DNA of 64,000 bases, from contig JACATO010000598.1 of NCBI GenBank assembly GCA_018389105.1, forward strand, positions 310,001 to 374,000, in the 5' to 3' direction. This document shows, piece by piece, positions 34,975 to 47,734 of the stretch; position 1 is the first letter of the stretch; each line of letters begins with the position of its first letter. This DNA comes from Nautilus pompilius. Taxonomy: Eukaryota > Mollusca > Cephalopoda > Nautilida > Nautilidae. The notes below the pieces were generated by a model that had not been told where the DNA came from, did no database searches, and saw only the letters and a list, made by a program, of their open reading frames with translations. The position numbers and the translations under genes were made by a program.

Positions 34975-36555
34975 CTATATAATTCAGTCTCCTGGGCACC
35001 CTGTTGTTGGTTCACCAGGGATTCCTCAGGTCAGTGGCATTGACAAAGGGGCTGTGGAGCATTTCCTGAATAAATTCTCCCTCTTTTTCTGTGTAAGTTT
35101 TTTTTGTTTGTTTTACGAGATACCCACTAATCAACAACGCTGTTTAGCTGAAAGTAGCTGATCAATACAGGATAGTGATTGGAAAGTTTTCTCCCTATAT
35201 TTCTGCAGAAAGAGTCATTGTTGTCTTGCTTGTTTTTGTCTAGTGTCTCCATACCTACTGCTTAACTCATGGATCATGATACACTATATTTTCCCAACCC
35301 CCAACATGCCAAAAATACACAGCCTGCAATAACAGATGCAGCAACACAATATTTTACTTTTGATCATTATAAAAAGAAAAGTTGGATTGTGCCTGACTTA
35401 TGTCAAAATATATATTATATACATAAATACAGCTTAAGAACGGAAATGTGGCCTCAAAAATTGTTTAAGTGTTTAAAGAGATAAATAAATGTCATAAGTA
35501 TACATGCCTCTCGCTGGGTTTTAATTCCTACACATAATACAGTATTGCACCAGAGGAGGGCAGCAGGCTTTATTAATAATTGGCTGGTCTACCGTTTTAA
35601 GCTAAAATAAACCCATCAGACGTTTAAAACCAAAAGAATGAGGCATTCCTGAACTTTGCACACACAAAAAAAAACACTTCTAAAATTAAAATCCAATAAA
35701 GTATTAATAATACATTAATATCCTGAAAACAGACCGATGTATTTAGCATAATAGTCAGAGACTAGATGACCTTAGCCAATAATCATTAGGCAGGCAGGGT
35801 TGTTGCTAGATCAAAGGTTTTTTTTTTTTTGTTTTGCAATGCAGTATTTTGTTATCATCTTTCTTTTCAATATGATTTAACTAATGAGGTTGACTAGGAT
35901 AAAGAATGAAACTACAATGGTCTACTTTATAAGCCATTAGGAATTGTTTAAATTTATAACATCAACAGGCAGCATGCATTTACAGACTGCAGTCTCCAAA
36001 GCAATTATACATTGCTAACAAGATGTCCATGATGAGAGAATCGATAAACACCGCAGCTCAGATTGCCTGCTAACATTGACCCACTGGAAAACGCTGCTGT
36101 GGGAACAGGTCTATCAGATGGTTCCTTTAAAATAATCAAAACACATCATCACTTCAAGTTTATGAACACTAATTTAGCCAAACTACAGCATACAGAAACT
36201 TTGTTATCCTGGCTATTACATGCTCACATTCATAAGTTTTTTTTGTCTTAATTTGCCAATATTCATTAAAATTTTATTTACACGCCTTTGTTGCAGATGA
36301 ACAGAAAAACAAATTAAAATAAAAAGATAATACCATTTTCTTCTGTTAATAAGGCAGAGTTAGGCTATTAAAACTATGTTCTATAACTTGAGGATAGTGT
36401 GCTACAGTGTATAGATTGTTAAATTAAAGAGCTGGACATTGTGCAATTACATAAAAACCATGGAAAAAATGAGGCAATGGATCATTTTGGAATACAAAAA
36501 AAGACAAGCCACGTGATACATGCTAGTCATACCAACAATGTCAATACGACATAAG
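34975..36555. other. Intronic AT-rich stretch; nothing recognised
   Basis: No gene or element seen. A T-run lies at 35819-35830. The open frames here are short and without family motifs. Confidence 0.5.
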
Positions 36556-36559
36556 ATAG

Positions 36560-37260
36560 CTCAGGTCACAGCATACTTCAGAGCAATAACAGTCAAAAAA
36601 AACTTAATACACTCAGCACAAACAAAGGGAGCCCACCCAAAATGTCACAAATCATAGGTAAAGGCGACAGATCACTCAAAGCTGCATGCAATCTGGGCAA
36701 TAGAGCTGAGACTTCCAGGATGAGGATGTTAAGAGTGGGCAGTTGATACAGCCAATGTAACTGTATAAGAGTTGGTCCACCAAAATTCAAAGGATGGAGA
36801 CATTTTTTACACAAATGGATCTGTTGAGAGAGAGCTGCGGTCAGAATGGGATGACTATACACAAAGATAGAGAAGTCTGCAATCTGACAGCTTCAAGCAA
36901 GAGGATAAAAGTAAATACTGCCACAGGGCAATAAGATCATTTAAAACTTAGTATGGATGAGCAAAGAGCGCTGTCATAGTTGATGATTCCCTGAACATGC
37001 TGCGAAAAAAAAAAAAAAACAGAGCCAGAGTAGTGAAGCCTAATTGGGTAGAAAACTGGAAAGAAGTCATGTAGGAAACAAAAGGGACAATTGACTTGTA
37101 TCTAGTGCTCTGGTGTGGCAGAATCTAGAGTTAGACAAACAGGATATAATATAGCTGCTACTTGAGACTACAAGAAAAACTGAAGACACAGAAGTCAGGG
37201 GAAACAATTCAGTGATTAAAAAAGCTTAATGTCAAATAGAGCTCATGTCAGATCTGCTAG
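36560..37260 (+). pseudogene. Non-LTR retrotransposon RNase H fragment
   Basis: The plus strand, across two or three frames, reads GDIFYTNGSVERELRSEWDD near 36797, MTIHKDREVCNLTASS near 36850, SAVIVDDSLNMLRKKKK near 36970 and VVKPNWVENWKEVM near 37030. This is the order of LINE RNase H domains (…YTDGSV…, …YKDREVCNLT…, …VTDSLNALR…, then a pairing WV motif). The first catalytic Asp is replaced by Asn. Stops and shifts show it is dead. No reverse transcriptase motif was found next to it. Confidence 0.5.
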
Positions 37261-37264
37261 TTTC

Positions 37265-38110
37265 AGGGAGAGTATTTTTGCATCTGTAAACAGCAGCTGA
37301 CTGGAACTGTCAACAGGATGACACTACAGGAGAGGACTGAGCACATATGAGGATGTGTCATTATCCCATGACAAGAACAATTACAAAAACTTGCAGATTT
37401 TGATGAAAATCAATTTTTTTTAGTCAGAAGCCTGGTCTTTAATCAAAATTATATATTAAGATTTTAATTTAATGGATTAGTATTGCCATTTAATTAACAA
37501 GTGGCAGGTAATCATTTATTTATCCATACATTTTCCTTCAGTATAAACCACAGGCACAAACTATATCTTTAATGATAATGTGGTATAACATATGTATTTC
37601 CCTGCATAGTAATTCTTCCATCAAGGTCAATACTGACCTGATTGGGAAAGTTAGGCTTTCTACACATGCAAATGCGCATACATAAGAGAGATGTTTGTGA
37701 AAGTACTGATAAACATTTTGCCTAGGTAAGTCTTGTAAATACTCTTTAAAAACATTCTGCAACAAAGGTTTTAGCATAAAGTTCCTCAATAAAATTGTTC
37801 TCAAAAGCTCTGCTACACAATTCCATTTTGTTTAATTTGCTTGCGAATACTCTCTCATAATGTCCTGTGCTGTAACTAAGGGTGATCTGGTTTCTGCGCA
37901 GAAATTAATTCATGACTGGGTAGAACTCTTTGCTACACAAACTCATTATGATAAGTCATTCATAGAAGGTTTTGCATTTTCTTCTTAGAATAAACAAGAA
38001 ACATCAAAGATGGAATACAAAGAAAAAAGGGGGGGAAACCTAGCCATGCATGTCTATACAGTCTGTTCATTATTCTGCTGCAGTTAATCCAAACTAATAA
38101 TTTTTTTTTA
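37265..38110. other. Intronic AT-rich stretch; nothing recognised
   Basis: No gene, repeat family or regulatory signal seen. Confidence 0.5.
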
Positions 38111-38115
38111 AAAAA

Positions 38116-38345
38116 GTAGCTGGTGATTAGACTACTGGACTTCCATGGTTGATTGCCTGAATTCAAATCCTGGTTGGGGACCAGTTCAATTTTTTGCATA
38201 CCTTCCTGGCATAGTTTCCCTTTATGCACTTGTTTCCTTCCCCATCTGAAACTTAAAAGTTCTAATAGGAACCTTCAAATGGGACTAACCATGCTGGAAA
38301 ATACTTATGCAACTAACTTACTTACTACATCAGCACACGGCTCCT
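38116..38345 (+). repeat. tRNA-derived SINE, best-preserved copy
   Basis: Begins GTAGCTGGTGATTAGACTAC, which fits a pol III A box. About 40 bases later it reads ATTCAAATCCTGGTTGGG, a B box matching GGTTCRAATCC. The body continues CATACCTTCCTGGCATAGTT and TTCTAATAGGAACC, shared with the other two copies. tRNA-headed SINEs of this kind are known from octopus and squid; that attribution is from family knowledge. It lies just downstream of an A/T run and is not a functional tRNA gene. Confidence 0.7.
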
Positions 38346-40045
38346 AATCTTGAAACCAAAATAGGGATCTGCAACCCCCATAACCAGGGAAATGTACAAT
38401 AACATTGGCTTCTTATAACTAAATATATATACCACCATAGTTACCATTGCTTATACAAGATCTGCCCTGCCCCAACTCATCTACTCCCTTCCTCTCAGGT
38501 TTAGTAGCATCCATGCATCCAGTTTTAAATAAAGACTGAAGACACAGAACAGTGGCTTAACCAAAGAATAAATTACTAACTAAATGCATTTTTTACTTCA
38601 CAATTTTTTAAAATTGATCCTTTGAAAGCTAACAAAAAAAAAAAAAAAGATGAAAAAATTCATTTAAGTAGTAGTACAAGATATCATCAGTATGTGACCT
38701 CGAAGAATATTAGTTTTAGCTACAACTATTTAAAACAGTGAAGAGCTTTGTAAAAAAAAACACCTTATCACTTTCTTGTTCATTGCAGCCATATTTACAA
38801 AACACGCAAGAGTAACAAAAAAAATCAGCCATTATTACAGATGAGATCTTTATCGATCAGGATAAGCAATGAAACAGTCCCTATAAGCCAGGTACACGTA
38901 AGATGGTAACACTAGAGGTAATTAAATAGTCTCTACAACCAAAAATTAGGTTGCAGCTAATAATTTATTTAAGGTGAATTAATCTAACTGAATAAAATCA
39001 GATACCTTTTAGCAATATTACAGCATCAAAAGAGCAATGCCCATCAATCAGCACATTACTTATTTAGTATACTAAATTACTTTTTTTGTTGTCGTCGTCG
39101 TTGTTGCTGCTGCTGCTGCTGCTGTTCAAATTCAAAGCAACAGCTAACCAGGTTTGATTAAAAATGCCCTGGGGAGAAAATCTCTATTTCCACAGAGCTG
39201 CTGATTTAGGATATTCATGACAAATTTCCACTTAGAACAATCTCCCATTAATAAGATGTTGGGAGGAGGTAATGCAGTAAAAATTAAAGCTGCTGCATCA
39301 AGGTCCATGAACTATAGTGTCTTGGATAACTATAGGTTACCAGAAATCAATAGTGACAATTCTCAGATCTTGCCTCAGTGATGCACCATTAAGCTATAAA
39401 CATTTTCACACATCAATAATAGGATGACAGAAAATAGAAACACTACATGCAATAAGAAGCATTTTGATTTTATTTTAAATAGTAGTGAAAAAAAAAGGAA
39501 AATGATTGATACGAAAAAGGCTGAGTATACATTATCATCCATATCTCTTGCTGACAATGTTGATACATGGTTCCCAGTCACATTAACACCTTAAATTGAG
39601 TGTCACAGGTTTTAAATCGTTACGATTAGCCATATTCAAGCTAAATTAAATAGGACTGAAAACATACAGAGCTGAATTATAATTCCTGTTATTAACAACA
39701 TGACACTTTTCAAGTTACAATAAGATAATAATTCATAAAAAAGCTACCTCTTGGTCAGATGGAACCAGTCAGAATTATTTCAGAATATTTGAGTAAAAGG
39801 CAAATGCTCAGCAGAGTATAGCTAGACTTCTACTTAACTAAAGTAGTACACTATGAAAGCTGCCATGTAACTAATGGTTCTATATTGTGCAACTGTTTAA
39901 TTTGCAAACCAATGTTAAATCTTCAATAATTCTGTTTTAAATTCTTATGCTGAATTTTATTTCTACTAAGTTATGAACTGTTTATACTGTATCAGACCAA
40001 TAATTCTGATTAGCTATAAATTAAAATTTTTTCTGTTTAGTTATA
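38346..40045. other. Intronic stretch with a trinucleotide run
   Basis: AT-rich. A mixed (GTT/GTC/GCT)n run lies at 39086-39125. No gene or other element seen. Confidence 0.5.
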
Positions 40046-41409
40046 TCAAGTGACCATAAAGTTAATTCCTGCATGTAATTCATGTGTTAATAGAAGCAGG
40101 TAGATATACGTAGGAATGAATTCCCAGAGTTTGCAGATTTTGCCAGTGGGGATGCCACTTATGTTACATGCTGTCAGCTCTGATGGTTTTTCTTCTGTAT
40201 TCAAGTTTAGAGCTGTCAGATGGGATAGTCTGCCTGCAAACAGTTTCTCTCAAAAATCACAGAGCATTTGCTAACGTTTTCTATAGCAATAATAATGTAG
40301 AGGTATTTACATGCCTTTTATTCTGATGAAGGTGCTTGTTTCAAGGGCCTTGAGTTATCTCATCAATAAATTTGAAACAGGAGCTAAAGTAGATGTACCA
40401 TGCCGAGAATGGTCACCTACACTAACATAAGCTGTTGTAGAAATTCAACAAGTTTCAGAAATCAGACAGGGCAACACATGGAGAATACAGCAGCAATTGA
40501 CTTTCCAGGTTTACTATACTACCCCAGCAAACTAGATGGATAGTGATGCAAGACACTAAATTTGTTTCCATACAAAATGTGAAGATTGCAGGAAATACTT
40601 TCTAGTGACCCAGAGAAGCAGTTTAACTTTATTGTGAGCAAGTGGATAACAATTAGATTAACAACTATTTGTGACTAATAAATCCCACTTCCACCTTCAA
40701 GACCAGAAGGCCTACAAAAGCATCATTTAGGGTGAGACCAATCCAGATAAGTGCCCTTTCATAACCTAAAAATGACTGAGTTGGTTTTATTCAGTGTATC
40801 ATCGCTGGCCCTTATTTTATTTTAGGAGCCCACAGATCATGGTTTATGGACTGTTAATCACAAGCGCATGTTATAATAGTGCATCTGCTTTCATGCCTGC
40901 ATGAGAGAAGTATTCAGAAGCATAGTGTTCATGAAAGATGGTACACCACCATCAGCGTTTTTGCACGTTTGGCCACCATGGTCACCAGATCTCACACCTA
41001 AGGATTTCTGATTATGTGGCTACCTGAAACCAGTGGTGTATCATAGATGTCTACAGATCACCCAGCTTAAGACTAGCATTTAGCAGCACTTGTCATCCAA
41101 AGTAGTCTGTAAAATGAATTACAACATTTGGAAGCTGTTACTGAGTTCAGCGAAATATTAACAAAATTTTGCTTCAATAAATTGGTTTTGGCAACAAAAA
41201 AAAAAAAAAAACAAAGTTAAAATTTCTGCACTGATTTCAAAAGTTTACCTTGTGATTTTGGTATGACTTTCCATGTTATTGCTGCCCTCCAGTAGCTAAT
41301 CTTTAGATAATGAGAATGCATTTTCAATAACCCCCTGTAGATGCACATTTACTTCTGTTAATGTGCATTACAGATTGGCAGTTACAAGGTAACTTTATGG
41401 TCACCCAGT
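40046..41409 (+). mobile_element. Mariner-like element with GTGACCATAAAGTTA ends
   Basis: Left end near 40046 holds AGTGACCATAAAGTTA, and the right end reversed holds GGTGACCATAAAGTTA (41391-41405). The interior plus strand keeps a C-terminal catalytic segment VFMKDGTPPSAFLHVWPPWS followed by PDLTPKDF and LCGYLKPVVYHRCLQITQLK (40930-41070). These correspond to the D-G-PPH and WPP-SPDLTP-DFFLWG motifs of a mariner-related transposase group. The rest is too decayed to read, so the ends are approximate to a few bases. Confidence 0.65.
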
Positions 41410-42264
41410 TACATAAATATTAAAATTACAGGTGTGTTTGAAATTATTAAAATGCAAAATTTCTTGTATATATATTAGTTACTAAATAAGTAGCAATAAA
41501 AATGAAAAAGGACTATTCTCTTTCAAATTATAATCTGTTTCAGCCATCAAATAAACTTTTCCTAAACGTCAACAAAAATAACTCAGCAACAATAAGATGC
41601 AGCATTAAACACAATTTGATAATCAGATAAGATATAGAATTAGAAGTTTTGTAATCTGTTCACCATATTCAAAGTAGAGAGAGACAATTTTATTATCAAC
41701 AAGCAAATGAATCATACTTAATGATGCATCTATAAGGCACTGATGAATGGCTGGCTATGTCTTGCACAATTTAGCCTCAGATTTCCCAAACTTACATCCT
41801 TTAGCTTCTCTACTAGAACTAGAGCTAGCTATATCAATGTCCATGTAACCATCACTGCTACATTCTGGCAACTTTCAGAGACCAGTTGCTTCAGATTAAT
41901 GTTGATACTTCAAGAGATTTATGAAGCAGAAGTGAATTAAATAGCTCCAAAGATCTGTTTTAAAAGTTACAATCACAACCCACACCTCTATGAACTCAAT
42001 GTTAACTAGTTGACATCAGCGATGGAAAGTAGACAATTTAATTAATTTAATTACAACTCACTCATGGAAAAGTAGATCTATGGAGAACACAACAACAACA
42101 AAAAAAATAAAAATTCTCTTAGCAATCACACCGACTCCGATTCATAAAATTCGTAGATCAGTGACAACAAGTGCAAGTACTGACTTTCTGGGTGATTTTC
42201 CGAGCAGATTCCAATATTATATCCACTGCTCTTCAAACTTAAGAATTGTAAGAAAACCTAGCAT

Positions 42265-42300
<36 letters not shown>

Positions 42301-42372
42301 AGTACTGTGAAAATGTTACATTCTCCTGGTGGCCTATTCATAATAATAAATATGCTTGAATCAAACTAATTA
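41410..42372. other. Intronic stretch ending in a long T-run
   Basis: AT-rich, with a 28-base T-run at 42268-42295. The open frame 41743-41940 on the plus strand has no family motif. Confidence 0.5.
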
Positions 42373-42968
42373 CAGTTGTCCCCAGGTATTCGCGGGGGTT
42401 ACGTCTCTTGAGCACCCACGAAGAGTGAAAAACCGCGAATATTTGATGTGGTCCAAAAAAATGCCTATAAACGTCAAAATATAACGTAACATATAATAAA
42501 AAATATAAGTAAATATATAATAATAATTTAATAAAAAATACAACACTCAGCGAAACACTTGAGATAGCTACACGCGGTAAACTGGGATGATGCTGGGCTG
42601 CATCTGCCTGAGACAGTGCCTCGTGGGCAGCAGCCAATCAGCAGCAAGGAGAAATGGATAACGCTCTCGGATTGGCTACTTTCAAACCTCCAGCCAATAG
42701 CGTTTATTTTATATTGATATTTTGCTGAATTTACGTTAGTATTTATATTACAAAATTAGTAAATTATATTGTTATTAATAATTTAGCTTTAAAAAGCGTG
42801 AAAAAATATATATTACCACGAAAAAAGTCATAAAAAATCGCGGAAGATATTTGCGATTCCTCGAATATGCGGGGGTTTCCACGAACAATTATTAGTTAGG
42901 TTCTAAGGAAAATTCCGCAAATAACCGGGGCCGTGAATGCCGAACCGCGATTACGCGGAGGTCGACTG
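42373..42968 (+). mobile_element. Tigger/pogo-type MITE, CpG-rich ends
   Basis: 596 bp flanked by TA (42371-42372 and 42969-42970). Left end CAGTTGTCCCCAGGTATTCG; right end, reversed, CAGTCGACCTCCGCGTAATC. The ends are CpG-rich (CGCGGGGG, CCGCGAAT) while the middle is AT-rich. No transposase; the minus-strand open frame 42338-42637 runs across the end and looks spurious. Confidence 0.8.
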
Positions 42969-42970
42969 TA

Positions 42971-43910
42971 AATATCAAACCTAACACGTCCTTTAATGCA
43001 CTTCTAACTTGTTATTTTTTTTATTATTATTACAAGCTGCTGTATCCTTTTCTTAAAATCAATGCCACCAGATCGCGAAAGTTAACATTGTGAGAAAGAC
43101 AGGAAAAACGTTTAAGGGCAATTCTACAATAATTTATCCTGAGCTACATTTTTCAAGCCTTGCTTTCAAAGCAAGATTAGAATCTTGAGCTACAAGGCAA
43201 GTCTTTTTTTTTGTGTGTCACCCCCCCCCCCAATCTGGCTAAGAAAATTTGTACTTCGGAAAAATATTTATTTGCTGCTTTCGGGATGATTTAATTTTTA
43301 AAAATCCATAACTTAGTAAATGCCTATTTGTCAGCTGTGACTGTAAATATTGAACAAGTGGGAATGAGTATTAACTCTAGTTGCAACCTAAACAGGTGAT
43401 ATGTTTGCTTTACAGAGAACTTCAAAATGAATTCTTTCTCAACCGATATTTAGCTGGTGCCAGTCTCAACTTCCTGTTTTTTTTTTCCTAACAGCAAAAA
43501 TCTAATTAATGTAACAAACCCAGTTTTAACAGAAATAATTTTGTAATTATAAAAAGAGATTCCCATCTCATACAATTGCTGGAAAGCTATTGGCATGGTA
43601 ATCAAATCACCAGGAAAATGATGAGAATGGATGGGAAATATTACGTCCATTCCACTTGAAAACATTTAGCAGATTCTGAAAAGGAAGGAGCACCCTTTCT
43701 CGTCTTCATTCTTCATCAAACAGTGAAGTCTATAAAAATGAAATAAATGTTTGGTACCAATGATGAGAAAAGTGCTCAGAGACATAATGAAAACAGAACA
43801 ACAGGAGCTTCTGAACCAAATGAGATATGTAATTAAATGTGTTGTATTCACATCTCCTGGAAAAGTTAGTTTCCATTTTTGAAGAAGTCTATTTGTAGCC
43901 AGGAGGAATC
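42971..43910. other. Intronic stretch; nothing recognised
   Basis: AT-rich, with a C-run at 43219-43230. No gene or element seen. Confidence 0.5.
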
Positions 43911-43914
43911 AATA

Positions 43915-44165
43915 CCACTGGCCCAGTAATAAGAGCTACTGGACTGCCAAGGCTAAAAGGCCAAAGTCTGATCCTGGTTGGAGTGAGCTTGACTTGGAGA
44001 GGAGATGCAGATGGATGGAGAGAGAGGGGGGGATAGAGAGAGAAGGAGAAAGATATGAGGTGATTTTCTTCCCTCTTCTTCATCAGCCAGCCTTATGGAT
44101 TTCCTCTGGACTCTCCAGTCTCCTCCCACAGCAACAAATGAAGTTCTTGCAAGGATTACAGTGCC
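43915..44165 (+). repeat. tRNA-derived SINE copy with purine-rich insertion
   Basis: Head AGAGCTACTGGACTGCCAAG and B-box-like AAAGTCTGATCCTGGTTG, then a GGAGAGGAGATG…GAGAGAGAGG purine-rich stretch (43995-44060) not present in the 38.1-kb copy. The tail TTCTTCATCAGCCAGCC and GGATTTCCTCTGGACTC is shared with the 16.2-kb copy. Confidence 0.55.
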
Positions 44166-44169
44166 AAAG

Positions 44170-47100
44170 TTGGCAATGATGGACTGTAATGGTGCAAAAA
44201 AGAAAAAGAAAAAGCTCAGCAGTAAGTATGGATAACACTGCGCTCCCTCGTAGAGACTAGTGTTCCATGTAGCTTGTTCCTTATAGATAGAAACCTACCT
44301 ATAGCTACTGCTAATTTCTTTCATAAATTATCACATCTGTCAAAAGAAAAGGCACAGAGCTGCTTCTTTTAACATTTAAAAAAAATATTTTACATATATA
44401 CAAATTTGTAAGAAGTTATTCTGCATTAAGCAATTTTTTAAACATTTATGCAAGAAGCTTTCAAATAATTTATCATTCTCAGATAAATCAACTTTTATTT
44501 AAACAAACAAAAAAAAAAACAGCTACAATCTGCACCTCGATGTACTTACTACAAATGTAAATATTGTAGATCTTACAGATTAAGTCAACTGGCAAAGGAA
44601 AAAAGAAAGAAAAAAAAAGCAGAAGTCACAGCAGCTAAATCTAGAGATACCGAGATAGTCAGGATGTGACACAAAATGGCGGTTACATACTAAACCTAAA
44701 AGAGAGCTATTTCCACCCACCAACCCCCTCCCTCAATGGATTTATTATTTTTTAAATCACCTCTTGGGTGTATAAAGTAACCGATTTAAATACCGCCTTT
44801 GGCTACTTTATGATTAAACATTGTTGGCAAAGTCCGATTTCCCCACAATAATTTTGTGCACCTGAACAAGCCAGACAGATAGCTATTTTTAAAACTTAAA
44901 CTTAAACGACACCATGTGAGCCTGCTGACTGACTGACTGACATAGTTCCACCTTCTAATTACCAGGAGATTGACCCAGAATTCTCTCACTTAGCCCAGTC
45001 CTGTGTGCTGCATAAACCTAAAGCAAAGCGCTGGTTTCCAGTTCTTGTTACTAAACCAAACACTTTAATAAATTTTCTGGGACTGCAGAGATTCCCGGGG
45101 GCAATTCACTTAATAGTTACAGAGAAGGACAAAATAACAGTAGCTATTACATGGAAACTTTTTTCAGGGGGAAGGGGAGAGGTTAAAAAACAACAACAAC
45201 AACAGAAAACCTTGTACATTTATAGCCGCCGCTGGCATAATCTCGCCAACGTGTTACCAAATGTTAACTTTTCAGGTGTTTTATTGTTGGATGAAATTAG
45301 ATTTTCGAGAATCAGTGGAAAGTGTTGTGCGTACAAAAAAAAAAAAAAGAAGCACTAGACACCTGTAGCAGAGGTTGGGTCTGATTGTTTATAAAAAATA
45401 TATTTTCAGTTTCCGTTCTCCTAAATTGCTTCAGAATGTGATGACTGTCAGGGGAGGAAAAAAACTATTTACTGAGCAACATATATAATCATTTAGAGTT
45501 TGTGTGTGTTATATTTTATGCTGATCAAGTCAGAAATATTTTCATTCTATTATAATACTCGTTAAAATAACTACCAAAGATACTAAAAAGAATGCATTTA
45601 TTTATGCGTTCTGTTTCCGTTAGCTCTCACGTCTGAATTTAGAAAATTCGTTTAGGCAGATAACAAGAGCATACAACAAGCGGTACATCTAGTAATGGTG
45701 AAAATTGTCTACTTCTAGAAGTTAGACACCACAGAAAACTTACATTTACTCGCAAGTGTACGCCGAGCAAGCAAGCAATAAATCCTAAAATGGCACAGTA
45801 CAAAGCATCTTGAACCAGATGCACACCTTAGATTACTGTCAGTCACTTACTGCAAACTAATCTCAACTGCAGTTACAGCCATATAAAACGCTAATTTGAT
45901 GATAAGTTGATGTAACTACTGCCTGCTGCTAGGAAATGCCGAAGTACAGTTGTTGCAGCTCTCAGTGAAAAACTAAATGGCCCAAATATACATCAATTCT
46001 GTAAAGTTAATTCAACAAAAGATCTAAATGATCATCATTGTCATGATATACTGCTTTCTGATATGCAAGTAATCTGATCTGGGAAAATCCATCGATATTG
46101 AAAATGTCTCTGTTGTGCAATTTTCTCTCTTTTCCAAGTCACTTGTACACACACATTTGTAGGTTACCCCCACCAGCAAAAGGTCATCCATCACTCACTC
46201 CACAAGGAATATGATATGACCCCCCCAGCTTTATTTTAGTTCCCAGGTCACCCAACTTCAGTAATACTTCGTAAACCTCCTGCTATCTGGATATGGCAAA
46301 AACCTATTGGAAACGGTTGCTGAACATAGAAAGATTTTTTTAAAAAATATTTCCAATGAACTATGAACATTAAACTAGAAGAGTAATTGCTTAAGATTTA
46401 GTTGACTAATGAGATTACTTTAAAATGTGGAGCAGATGCTTAAATTTAAACAATCTAATGCTGGCAACTGTGAGAGGGTACAGCAACAAACTGGTACTAC
46501 AGTAGTAATATCTTTGCGACATGAACTTCACATGCACATTCTTATTTCAAGCAGATAATGTTTCAAAAATGATAATCAAGAATAAGAAAAAACAATGTCA
46601 CATAATTTTGAGTTTAGCAGAAGTCCCTGATATTTCTTGGTATTTTCACAAATTTCTCATTTAACCATCATCTCACACAAGCAAAACATTTAAGATATTT
46701 GCATGCAGTCCAGCCTACCTGTCTCCCCAAACCCCAGCATTAGTTACTTTCACCTCCCCAGCCCAGAAATTAATTTTAGATAAAACTGCAAATACGTTTA
46801 AATCGGAAGTATCCCTTTACTTTTCATAATCAGTTGTTGACCAAATACAATAGATGAGGAGCTTTAAAACTACAGTTAAACATCTAAAACAAAAATTAGA
46901 GTCTGACATCAAATTTCATCATGGACAATTCATGATATTTCTTCTAAAAAGTACTTTTAAATCTACTTTTCGAGATAAACTGCAGAGGAAAAAACAGAAC
47001 TGTTATGTAAAGTATTTAACAGTAATCTACAATCTAGGCATCCCTCAATCACAAAATTATAGGAATGACATTCATGAGCTACATGTGGCAAATATATCAT

Positions 47101-47730
47101 CAATATAATTCTCTCAAAACAATCTACATTTGTTTATACATCGCTAACAGGTCCACACTGACAAAATCTAAAGAGCATGTTCAGCATCAATAGCGCATTG
47201 AAGCTAATACTGACTTAGTAATATTTGCTATGTAAAAAAAAAAAACAACATTGATATGTATATTGTAACTAGAATATATTCAGGTGATTATATATAAACT
47301 AACTTTAATTTTATTTTTGAATAAGATAGACAGGTTCCATGGAACTAATATGGATTTTGCATGGTGTTTTTAGCATAAGAAAGACAATCTTGAAATCTTT
47401 GCTTAAAATGTTACATCCAAATTGTAAAATTTCCCATTTCACAAAATGATCAACTTCTTAATTGAATCTCTCTCTCAAACATTTTATCCCCTAAACACAC
47501 AGTCTCAAATTCACCCTCCACCCACAAAAAGCAGTTTCTAATTTAAACAGGAAAAAAAAAATACATTAATGAATTTCACATTAAATCATTACATTTTGAA
47601 GGTGCCCTACTCTACTCTAAGGTTCTGATGTCACTTTTACTGATAGTACAATAGACTTGGCTCCCAAAGGTAGGCTTACAAAGTTGTATCCCTCCACTCA
47701 TACTAATTCCAAAGATATAGGGCTTCAACT
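44170..47730. other. Intronic AT-rich stretch; nothing recognised
   Basis: About 3.5 kb with homopolymers and a short (CAA)n near 45190-45205. The frame 45005-45358 (plus) has no family motif and ends in an A-run. I see no exon or element. Confidence 0.5.
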
Positions 47731-47734
47731 AAAG

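Noticed and set aside
38116-38190. Possible tRNA gene
   Set aside because: A and B boxes are present but the arms do not fold into a cloverleaf and the body repeats elsewhere, so it is a SINE head.
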